From an uncultured Eubacterium sp. (GTDB lineage: Bacteria; Bacillota_A; Clostridia; Lachnospirales; Lachnospiraceae), in contig CANTHI010000266.1 of assembly GCA_947653505.1 (NCBI GenBank), positions 1-5,683 on the forward strand: 5,683 nt of DNA. The letters run 5' to 3'. Below the pieces are notes generated by a model. It was not told the origin of the DNA. It searched no databases and saw only the letters and a list, made by a program, of their open reading frames with translations. How positions within the stretch are numbered: position 1 is the stretch's first letter; every line of letters begins with the position of its first letter. The translations under genes and the position numbers were made by a program. Below are positions 1-4,981 of the stretch, piece by piece.

Positions 1-1
1 T

Positions 2-643
2 AGTATATATGGTGGCACAGGCAAATACAGCAGGAACACAGAAAAAGACGCTTATATGTATGTAGGCTCTGACGATACGATGGCAGGAGAGTTTCAGGCC
101 CGGTATGTACTGGAAAAGCTGGCGTCGCAAAATGAGATTAATGTCGTATTGATGAAGGGACCTACCGGACATTCTGCGACCGCAGGACGTACCAAAGGAG
201 TAAAACGGACATTTGCGGAAAGCGGGAAAACCGTTCACTATGTGTTTGAAGACAATGCGGACTGGTCAGCGGAGAAGGCGGCAGAGATGTTTGAGATTTT
301 TATGCAGACCGGAAGGGAAGCGGACTGTGTGATCTGTAACAACGATACGATGGCGCTCGGTGTTGTGGAAGCCTGTAAAAAGGCAGGCAAAGATCCGGGC
401 AGCATCCTGATTCTTGGTGTGGACGCTACAGCAGACGGATGCGCTGCGATTCAGAATGGAGAAATGGCGTTTACCGTGTACCAGCCGGGCGCCGGGCAGG
501 GACAGGCAGCAGTTGAGGTAGCTGCCGCGCTGGCTTCCGGTTCTTCTGCAAAGAAGGTGGAAGGCATTTCAGAGGATGGACAATATGTCTGGGTGCCGTT
601 CGAGCCGGTAGACAGCAGCAATGTCTCGCAATATATAAAGTAA
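2..643 (+). CDS. Sugar-type ABC transporter substrate-binding protein, C-terminal part (5' truncated)
   Basis: This is the last 213 codons of a type I periplasmic-binding-fold protein. The open frame runs in from the left edge, and the ATG at 56 is internal because the preceding codons (reading [15 protein letters not shown]) fit the fold. Such proteins are exported lipoproteins that hand a sugar to an ABC permease; the signal peptide and N-lobe are outside the window. From memory of the galactose-binding protein MglB, equivalent ligand-contact segments are visible: [12 protein letters not shown] (His at 170, Arg at 188), DNADW (Trp at 263), NNDTMALG (338-361), GVDAT (Asp at 422) and the terminal VPFEPVD stretch. 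The Asp that follows the His by two residues in MglB is Ala here, and a later Asn (in TVLND) is Gln (TVYQP), so the ligand may not be galactose. No permease or ATPase gene follows, so any transport operon must lie upstream. The family call is firm and the substrate is unknown. Confidence 0.88.
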   Translation, partial: SIYGGTGKYSRNTEKDAYMYVGSDDTMAGEFQARYVLEKLASQNEINVVLMKGPTGHSATAGRTKGVKRTFAESGKTVHYVFEDNADWSAEKAAEMFEIFMQTGREADCVICNNDTMALGVVEACKKAGKDPGSILILGVDATADGCAAIQNGEMAFTVYQPGAGQGQAAVEVAAALASGSSAKKVEGISEDGQYVWVPFEPVDSSNVSQYIK

Positions 644-659
644 CAGGAAAAAAATCCTG
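644..659 (+). repeat. Small inverted repeat after the binding-protein gene
   Basis: CAGGA and TCCTG flank six A residues directly after the TAA stop, giving a 5-bp stem. A second weak stem, GGCAG (685-689) with CTGCC (701-705), follows. Neither has a T-run behind it, so neither is a convincing intrinsic terminator. They may protect the mRNA 3' end or mean nothing. The rest of the gap up to 766 shows no clear promoter. Confidence 0.25.
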
Positions 660-749
660 CGCTACAGGAATCAGGTTATAAAGCGGCAGGAAAAACAAAA
701 CTGCCAGTATATAGAAAACAGAACTGACAGTAACGAGATCAGATTCAGA

Positions 750-754
750 AAGGA
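750..754 (+). promoter_or_regulatory. Ribosome binding site for ispF
   Basis: AAGGA sits 12 bases before the ATG at 767. The spacing is on the long side, but no other in-frame start gives the family's conserved N-terminus, which begins within three residues of this Met. Confidence 0.55.
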
Positions 755-766
755 CAGAAATCATAT

Positions 767-1321
767 ATGCGTGTTGGAATGGGATATGATGTACACAGAC
801 TGACAAAAGAACGCAGGCTGATTTTAGGCGGAGTGGATATTCCATACGAGTCCGGACTGGCAGGGCATTCGGATGCGGATGTGGTCATACATGCGATCAT
901 GGATGCCCTGCTGGGCGCCGCGGCGCTTGGCGATATTGGAAAGCATTTTCCGGATACGGATGAAGCTTATGCGGGTATCAGCAGTCTGAAGCTGCTGGAG
1001 CATGTAAGAGACCTGATTTTCAAAGAACAGTATGTCATTGAAAATATCGATGCTACTATTGTGGCGCAGCAGCCGAAGCTGCGGCCTTATATTGGCCAGA
1101 TGGAACAAAACATCGCGGATACGCTTCATCTGGAAAAAAATCAGGTAAATATCAAAGCGACAACAGAAGAAGGACTCGGCTTTACCGGTACGAAACAGGG
1201 CATTGCGGCATATGCTGTATGTATGCTTTCTTCGATGTACGAGGGAAGCTTTCCGGTAGCTGCGTCTGGAGGCGGCTGCGATGGCTGCGGCGGCTGTAAA
1301 AAGCATGCGGACATTTCATAA
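767..1321 (+). CDS. ispF: 2-C-methyl-D-erythritol 2,4-cyclodiphosphate synthase IspF with a Cys-rich C-terminal tail
   Basis: IspF converts 4-diphosphocytidyl-2-C-methylerythritol 2-phosphate to the cyclic diphosphate, releasing CMP, in the cytoplasmic MEP pathway to isoprenoids. The enzyme is normally a homotrimer with metal-bound active sites between subunits. The metal ligands known from E. coli are present at identical positions: Asp8 and His10 (GYDVHR) and His42. The signature [18 protein letters not shown] (33-50) and HFPDTD (60-65) are intact, as is the C-terminal motif [11 protein letters not shown] (131-141). The protein has 184 residues against roughly 155-160 for the family. The extra part, from about residue 158, ends in a Gly/Cys-rich stretch with Cys171, Cys174 and Cys177 (CxxCxxC). 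In Bacillus ispF follows ispD; the gene before it here is unrelated. cysS begins 50 bp after the stop with no terminator between, suggesting co-transcription. Function is near certain; the role of the tail is unknown. Confidence 0.97.
   Translation: MRVGMGYDVHRLTKERRLILGGVDIPYESGLAGHSDADVVIHAIMDALLGAAALGDIGKHFPDTDEAYAGISSLKLLEHVRDLIFKEQYVIENIDATIVAQQPKLRPYIGQMEQNIADTLHLEKNQVNIKATTEEGLGFTGTKQGIAAYAVCMLSSMYEGSFPVAASGGGCDGCGGCKKHADIS
1274..1300 (+). repeat. Three tandem 9-base units encoding Gly-Cys-X
   Basis: The units GGCTGCGAT, GGCTGCGGC and GGCTGTAAA lie in frame inside the 3' end of ispF and encode GCD-GCG-GCK. Units 1 and 2 share seven of nine bases. The period matches three codons exactly, which suggests the Cys-rich tail grew by local duplication or slippage. 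Confidence 0.6.
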
Positions 1322-1371
1322 AAAAAGTCTGGCTATGCTTGGAATCTGTTTCGTGATAGAGAGGAAAAACG

Positions 1372-2799
1372 ATGAAAATTTATAACACACTGACAAGACA
1401 GAAGGAAGAGTTTGTGCCGATTGAAGAAGGAAAAGTACGGATGTATGTATGTGGTCCGACGGTTTATAATCTGATTCATATCGGAAATGCACGACCGATG
1501 ATTGTATTTGATACATTCCGCAGATATATGGAATATAAAGGCTATGATGTGAATTTTGTATCAAATTTTACGGATGTGGATGATAAAATAATTAAAAAAG
1601 CGCAGGAAGAGGGTGTGGACGCCAGCGAGATTTCCAGCCGTTATATTGCGGAATGCAAAAAAGACATGGAAGGTATGAATATCCGTCCGGCAACCGTGCA
1701 TCCGCTGGCGACGCAGGAAATTGACGGCATGATCGGAATGATCCGGGACCTGATAGAAAAAGGGTATGCTTATGCGACAGAAGATGGTACGGTGTATTAC
1801 CGGACGGGGAAATTTGCTTCTTATGGAAAGCTGTCCCATAAAAATCTGGAAGATCTCCAGGCCGGACACCGCGATATTAAAGTAACCGGAGAGCTGAAAG
1901 AAGATCCGTTTGATTTTGTATTGTGGAAGCCGAAGAAAGAAGGGGAGCCTGCATGGGATTCCCCGTGGGGAGAAGGACGCCCGGGATGGCATATTGAGTG
2001 CTCTGTGATGTCGAAAAAATATCTGGGTGATACGATTGATATTCATGCCGGCGGCGAGGATCTGATCTTTCCACATCATGAAAATGAGATCGCGCAGTCG
2101 GAGGCGGCAAGTGGAAAAGAATTTGCCCATTACTGGATGCATAACGGATTTCTGAATATTGATCATCAGAAAATGTCAAAATCGAGCGGTAATTTCTTTA
2201 CGGTAAGGGAAATCGCGGACAGATATGATCTGCAGGTGCTGCGGTTTTTTATGCTGAGTGCGCATTACAGAAGCCCGCTGAATTTTAGCGCGGAGCTGAT
2301 GGAGGCGGCTAAGAGCGGACTGGAGCGTATCCGCACAGCCGCGGAAAATCTGAAACGGCTGCAGAAAGCGGTTTTTCATGAGACTGGCAGTGTGACAGAG
2401 GATGCCATGTCTGAAAAAGAGCTGGCATTGTATGACGGCTCTGTGGAATTTCAGAAAAAATTTGAAGCTGCGATGGAAGACGACTGCAATACGGCAGATG
2501 CTGTGTCTGCTGTTTTTGAGCTTGTAAAATATATCAATACAAATGTTTCGGCAGAAAGCTCCGGCTGCTATCTGAATCAGATGTATGGACGGCTGCAGAC
2601 CTTGTGTGACGTACTCGGCATCCTGCTGGATGGGGAAGAAGAGGTGCTGGACGAAGAGATTGAAAAGCTCATACAGGAACGTCAGGAAGCGAGAAAAAAG
2701 AAAGATTTCGCAAGGGCGGACCAGATACGGGAGGAGCTGGCACAAAAAGGAATTTTATTAAAAGATACAAGAGAAGGGGTTACGTGGAAACGTGCATAA
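1372..2799 (+). CDS. cysS: Cysteinyl-tRNA synthetase (CysRS)
   Basis: This class I aminoacyl-tRNA synthetase attaches cysteine to tRNA-Cys in the cytoplasm. At 475 residues it is full length (E. coli has 461). The start is supported by AGAGGA at 1360-1365, six bases ahead of the ATG, and by the typical N-terminus MKIYNTLTRQKEEF. The HIGH motif appears as HIGN (36-39), the usual variant in this family, in the segment MYVCGPTVYNLIHIGNARP. The four zinc ligands that give cysteine discrimination can be placed at Cys27, Cys210 (WHIECS), His235 and Glu239 (FPHHENE). The KMSKS loop is intact at 267-271. The C-terminal anticodon-recognition part ends in the family's typical DFARADQIREEL and GVTWKR segments (445-474). 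The 50-bp gap from ispF is too short for a T-box leader, although T-boxes often precede cysS operons in Firmicutes. The last codons overlap the start of mrnC. Confidence 0.98.
   Translation: MKIYNTLTRQKEEFVPIEEGKVRMYVCGPTVYNLIHIGNARPMIVFDTFRRYMEYKGYDVNFVSNFTDVDDKIIKKAQEEGVDASEISSRYIAECKKDMEGMNIRPATVHPLATQEIDGMIGMIRDLIEKGYAYATEDGTVYYRTGKFASYGKLSHKNLEDLQAGHRDIKVTGELKEDPFDFVLWKPKKEGEPAWDSPWGEGRPGWHIECSVMSKKYLGDTIDIHAGGEDLIFPHHENEIAQSEAASGKEFAHYWMHNGFLNIDHQKMSKSSGNFFTVREIADRYDLQVLRFFMLSAHYRSPLNFSAELMEAAKSGLERIRTAAENLKRLQKAVFHETGSVTEDAMSEKELALYDGSVEFQKKFEAAMEDDCNTADAVSAVFELVKYINTNVSAESSGCYLNQMYGRLQTLCDVLGILLDGEEEVLDEEIEKLIQERQEARKKKDFARADQIREELAQKGILLKDTREGVTWKRA
2774..2779 (+). promoter_or_regulatory. 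Ribosome binding site for mrnC inside cysS
   Basis: AAGGGG, within AGAAGGGG at 2772-2779, lies 12 bases before the GTG at 2792. It supports the overlapping GTG start. No in-frame ATG exists nearby upstream, and the catalytic region begins only about 28 residues downstream. Confidence 0.5.
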
Positions 2800-3295
2800 T
2801 CAGCAGATAACATTTGATCCGGATGCCTGTATCAGGCAGCGGTTTTCACTGGACCGGCAGGATGTGAGAAACTATTCCCCTCTGACGCTTGCCTATATTG
2901 GCGACGGGATATATGAGCTTGTGATCCGGACCGTGGTCGTAGGGCAGGGCAATCAGCCGGTCAACAGACTGCACCAGCAGACCAGCCGGTTTGTCAAAGC
3001 ACAGGCGCAGTCTGAAATGATGGAACTGCTGATGCCGCTGCTCTCAGAAGAAGAAGTGCAGATTTACAAGCGCGGAAGAAACGCAAAGTCCTATACGACG
3101 TCAAAAAATGCATCGGTAAATGATTACCGCAGGGCGACCGGATTTGAAGCTCTGATGGGGTATCTGTATCTGACCGGAAATATGGATCGCCTGCTGGAGC
3201 TTGTGAAAACCGCTGTGGAAGGCTATACGCCCAGAGAACGTCAGGGGACGGAAACGCGGAATTTTTATGGTGATGATATTTATGATCATGAATAA
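2792..3295 (+). CDS. mrnC: Mini-ribonuclease III (MrnC), 23S rRNA maturation
   Basis: Mini-RNase III is a double-strand-specific endonuclease made of an RNase III catalytic domain without the dsRNA-binding domain. In B. subtilis it trims both ends of precursor 23S rRNA with help from ribosomal protein L3. Here the catalytic helix reads SPLTLAYIGDGIYELVIR (29-46) with Asp38 and Glu42 as metal-binding acids. It is followed by LHQQTSRFVKAQAQSEMM (60-77), the conserved loop RGRNAKS (94-100) and FEALMGYLYL (118-127), whose Glu119 is the second acidic site. The protein has 167 residues against about 143 in Bacillus; the extra residues are an N-terminal segment of about 25 and a short polar C-terminus. 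The GTG start overlaps the end of cysS by 8 bp, so translation is probably coupled to that of CysRS. The order cysS-mrnC-rlmB is the standard Firmicutes arrangement and supports the call. Confidence 0.95.
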   Translation: MHNQQITFDPDACIRQRFSLDRQDVRNYSPLTLAYIGDGIYELVIRTVVVGQGNQPVNRLHQQTSRFVKAQAQSEMMELLMPLLSEEEVQIYKRGRNAKSYTTSKNASVNDYRRATGFEALMGYLYLTGNMDRLLELVKTAVEGYTPRERQGTETRNFYGDDIYDHE

Positions 3296-3297
3296 AA

Positions 3298-3323
3298 GCA
3301 AAATAGCAGGAATCCTGTTTTGC
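3298..3323 (+). terminator. Possible weak intrinsic terminator or 3' hairpin after mrnC
   Basis: GCAAAA (3298-3303) pairs with TTTTGC (3318-3323). Inside it, CAGG (3307-3310) pairs with CCTG (3314-3317) around an AAT loop, leaving a 3-base bulge. It lies directly after the mrnC stop, and four Ts follow the inner stem. The GC core is short, so read-through is likely. An alternative stem, CTGTTTT (3315-3321) with AAAACAG (3325-3331), uses the same bases and excludes this fold. A further small perfect stem, ATCCG/CGGAT with a GAA loop, lies at 3332-3344. Confidence 0.35.
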
Positions 3324-3349
3324 AAAAACAGATCCGGAACGGATAGTTG

Positions 3350-3379
3350 TGGACATGTAAATGTTTAGAAAATTATAAT
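3350..3379 (+). promoter_or_regulatory. Sigma-A-type promoter for rlmB-sigH
   Basis: TGGACA (3350-3355, five of six bases of TTGACA) and a perfect TATAAT (3374-3379) are separated by 18 bp. The predicted transcription start is near 3386, about 75 bases before the preferred rlmB start. Its place in the one sizeable gap inside the block suggests rlmB and sigH can be transcribed separately from ispF-cysS-mrnC. Confidence 0.7.
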
Positions 3380-3390
3380 GTGATGCAGTA

Positions 3391-3425
3391 TCAGGGAAAA
3401 ATCTGTCTGGAACCAGACAGCCTGA
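3391..3425 (+). other. Strong hairpin in the rlmB leader
   Basis: CTGTCTGG (3403-3410) and CCAGACAG (3413-3420) are perfect inverted repeats, giving a 7-bp stem with a GAAC loop. Outside it, TCAGG (3391-3395) pairs with CCTGA (3421-3425), leaving a 7-base A-rich bulge on the 5' side. It begins a few bases after the predicted transcription start and has no T-run behind it, so it is a leader structure and not a terminator. It could stabilise the 5' end or regulate translation of rlmB. Confidence 0.6.
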
Positions 3426-3461
3426 AAATGATGGTAAGGAATGGTGGCAGGTAGAAGAACG

Positions 3462-4271
3462 ATGGATGTGGAAAAGGAACAGAATATAAAAAATAGTGCA
3501 GAAAATAAAAAGGATGCGGCAGAAGATGACGTGTCCACGTCAAAAATAGAAGGAAGAAATCCCGTTTTAGAGGCGTTCCGCAGTGGAAAAACGATCGACA
3601 GGCTGTTTCTTCTGGATGGTTGTAAAGACGGGCCGGTACAGACGATTCTGCGGGAAGCAAAGAAAACGGACACGATTATAGAGTTTGTCGGCAAAGAACG
3701 TCTGAACCGGATGTCTGAGACGAAAAAGCATCAGGGGGTCATCGCGGTGGCCTCTGCCTATGAATATGCCAGCGTGGAAGAGATTCTGGCAAAAGCAAAG
3801 TCTCAGGGAGAGGACCCGTTTGTGATCGTTCTGGATAATGTGGAAGATCCGCATAATCTGGGAGCGGTGATCAGAACGGCAAATCTGGCAGGAGCGCACG
3901 GTGTGATTATTCCGAAACGGCATGCGTCCGGCCTGACTGCCACGGCTGTAAAGGCGTCAGCAGGAGCAGTTCACTATACGCCTGTTGCGAAGGTTACAAA
4001 TCTGAGCCAGACGATCCGTGAGTTAAAAGAACGCGGCATCTGGTTTGTCTGTGCGGATATGGACGGAGAGCTGATGTACCGTCAGAATCTGACCGGACCA
4101 GTCGGCCTGGTCATCGGAAATGAAGGAGAGGGCGTCAGCAGGCTTGTAAAAGAGCAGTGCGATTTTACCGCTGCTATTCCGATGAAGGGCCAGATTGGGT
4201 CATTAAATGCGTCAGCCGCCGCCGCTGTGCTTGCTTATGAAATTGTCAGGCAGAGAATGAAGGAAAGATAA
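3462..4271 (+). CDS. rlmB: 23S rRNA (guanosine-2'-O-)-methyltransferase RlmB, TrmH/SpoU family
   Basis: RlmB methylates the ribose of G2251 (E. coli numbering) in the peptidyl-transferase P-loop of 23S rRNA, using S-adenosylmethionine. From the Met at 3462, an L30e-like substrate-binding domain starts at SKIEGRNPVLEAF (27-39). The knotted SPOUT catalytic domain follows with its three motifs: DNVEDPHNLGAVIRTA (125-140; Asn132, Arg138), LVIGNEGEGVSRLV (216-229; Glu221) and IPMKGQIGSLNASAAAAV (239-256; Asn249). The protein has 269 residues against about 245-250 for the family. The excess is a charged N-terminal stretch of about 27 residues rich in Lys, Glu, Asp and Asn, probably disordered. An in-frame ATG at 3441 would add seven residues, but its TAAGGA sits directly against it with no spacing. 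The start at 3462 has AGG (3449-3451) ten bases upstream and is preferred, though not certain. B. subtilis RlmB (YacO) occupies the same gene neighbourhood. Confidence 0.93.
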   Translation: MDVEKEQNIKNSAENKKDAAEDDVSTSKIEGRNPVLEAFRSGKTIDRLFLLDGCKDGPVQTILREAKKTDTIIEFVGKERLNRMSETKKHQGVIAVASAYEYASVEEILAKAKSQGEDPFVIVLDNVEDPHNLGAVIRTANLAGAHGVIIPKRHASGLTATAVKASAGAVHYTPVAKVTNLSQTIRELKERGIWFVCADMDGELMYRQNLTGPVGLVIGNEGEGVSRLVKEQCDFTAAIPMKGQIGSLNASAAAAVLAYEIVRQRMKER

Positions 4272-4275
4272 AAAC

Positions 4276-4280
4276 AGGAG
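4276..4280 (+). promoter_or_regulatory. Ribosome binding site for sigH
   Basis: AGGAG lies only four bases before the ATG at 4285. The spacing is shorter than usual and may lower initiation. The gene is 13 bp from the rlmB stop, so reinitiation by ribosomes finishing rlmB is plausible. Confidence 0.6.
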
Positions 4281-4284
4281 CCAT

Positions 4285-4878
4285 ATGGAACAGGATAAAT
4301 ACAAGGATGTATCGGATGAGCAGCTGATCGGGCTGTTGCGGAACGGACAGACACAGGTTATGGATTATCTGATGGAAAAATATAAAAATCTGGTACGAAA
4401 GCGTGCAAATGCGCTGTATCTGATTGGAGGTGAAACGGAAGATCTGATACAGGAAGGAATGATCGGGCTGTTTAAGGCTGTGCAGGATTACCAGCCGGAT
4501 AAAGATGTGTCCTTTTATTATTTTGCAGAGCTGTGTATCAGCCGGCAGATGTATACAGCGGTAGAAGCATCGCAGCGGAAAAAACATGCGCCACTGAATA
4601 CGTATGTACCGCTGGATGCCGGACAGGAGGGAAAGGATGTCATGTATCTGGAGACAGGAAACAATCCGCAGACATGGAATCCTGAGACCTTATTTATTAG
4701 TCAGGAAACGGTAAGGCTGCTGCTCAGGCAGGCAAATGAGCGCCTAAGCCGTATGGAACGTCAGGTACTGGCACTGTATCTGGATGGGATGAATTATCAT
4801 CAGATTGCGGAACATATGGGAAAAACTCCAAAAGCAGTAGATAATGCGCTACAGCGCATCAGGGGAAAGATCCGGTAA
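4285..4878 (+). CDS. sigH: RNA polymerase sigma factor SigH (sigma-70 family, sporulation/stationary phase)
   Basis: SigH directs RNA polymerase to early stationary-phase, competence and sporulation genes in Bacillus and Clostridia. Region 2 is clear: DYLMEKYKNLVRKRANALYLIGGETEDLIQ contains the 2.1/2.2 helices (27-56), and EGMIGLFKAVQDY (57-69) through FAELCISRQMYTAVEASQRKKHAPLN (80-105) gives the core-binding and -10 recognition segments, very close to B. subtilis SigH. A linker (106-155) includes LNTYVPLD and NPETLFISQE. Region 4, from about 157, reads MERQVLALYLDG, then the -35-binding helix-turn-helix YHQIAEHMGKTPKAVDNALQRI. The protein ends at residue 197, immediately after this helix; the Bacillus protein (218 residues) has a longer N-terminus and a tail. 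The stop is clean, and no frameshift is evident. rae1/yacP, normally between rlmB and sigH in Bacillus, is missing. Transcription probably comes from the promoter ahead of rlmB. Whether this host sporulates cannot be told from the window. Confidence 0.94.
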   Translation: MEQDKYKDVSDEQLIGLLRNGQTQVMDYLMEKYKNLVRKRANALYLIGGETEDLIQEGMIGLFKAVQDYQPDKDVSFYYFAELCISRQMYTAVEASQRKKHAPLNTYVPLDAGQEGKDVMYLETGNNPQTWNPETLFISQETVRLLLRQANERLSRMERQVLALYLDGMNYHQIAEHMGKTPKAVDNALQRIRGKIR

Positions 4879-4907
4879 TGCATTTGTGTTATCGGCAGAA
4901 AATTTTT
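4872..4907 (+). terminator. Weak terminator-like hairpin at the end of sigH
   Basis: CCGGTAA (4872-4878, which includes the sigH stop codon) can pair with TTATCGG (4889-4895): seven pairs including one G-U, with a 10-base loop. A run of five Ts comes at 4903-4907, seven bases after the stem. The gap before the T-run and the modest stem make this a poor terminator. Its 3' arm overlaps the -35 box of the next promoter. Confidence 0.25.
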
Positions 4908-4920
4908 AATATGATATAAT
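4892..4920 (+). promoter_or_regulatory. Extended -10 promoter for the aminotransferase gene
   Basis: A perfect TATAAT (4915-4920) is preceded by TG one base upstream (4912-4913), forming an extended -10. A partial -35, TCGGCA (4892-4897, four of six matches), is 17 bp away. The predicted transcription start is near 4927. This makes the aminotransferase a separate transcription unit from sigH. Confidence 0.7.
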
Positions 4921-4926
4921 ACGAAA

Positions 4927-4953
4927 CAGGTGCCGTTTGTGCCGGCAAACCTG
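4927..4953 (+). other. Hairpin at the predicted mRNA 5' end
   Basis: CAGGT (4927-4931) pairs with ACCTG (4949-4953), and GCCG (4932-4935) with CGGC (4943-4946). This makes a 9-bp stem with an AA bulge and a 7-base loop. A different inner pairing, GTTTG (4935-4939) with CAAAC (4946-4950), is also possible. It starts at or next to the predicted transcription start, so it could be an RNA 5' stabiliser or a DNA operator. Confidence 0.5.
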
Positions 4954-4965
4954 ACAAAATACAAA

Positions 4966-4971
4966 AAGGAG
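4966..4971 (+). promoter_or_regulatory. Ribosome binding site for the aminotransferase gene
   Basis: AAGGAG lies 10 bases before the ATG at 4982, within a purine-rich stretch that also contains GAGG (4974-4977). It fixes the start of this gene. Confidence 0.75.
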
Positions 4972-4981
4972 ATGAGGCAGA

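Noticed and set aside
665..682. Possible SigH-type or sigma-A promoter (AGGAATC, TATAAA) ahead of ispF
   Set aside because: The AGGAAT element has no GAAT-like -10 at the right distance, and TATAAA (677-682) has no -35 match around 654-660. CTGACA at 724-729 also lacks a -10.
471..845. Minus-strand open frame spanning the end of the binding-protein gene and the start of ispF
   Set aside because: It overlaps two genes with clear families on the other strand and has no recognisable motif. The same holds for the other minus-strand open frames in the window.
915..926. 12-base perfect palindrome GCGCCGCGGCGC
   Set aside because: It lies inside the conserved Gly-Ala-rich signature of IspF and is explained by Gly/Ala codons.
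3428..3454. Tiny upstream reading frame (ATG ATG ... TAG, eight codons) in the rlmB leader
   Set aside because: No Shine-Dalgarno precedes it, and the peptide shows no regulatory pattern such as repeated codons for one amino acid. Chance is the simpler reading.
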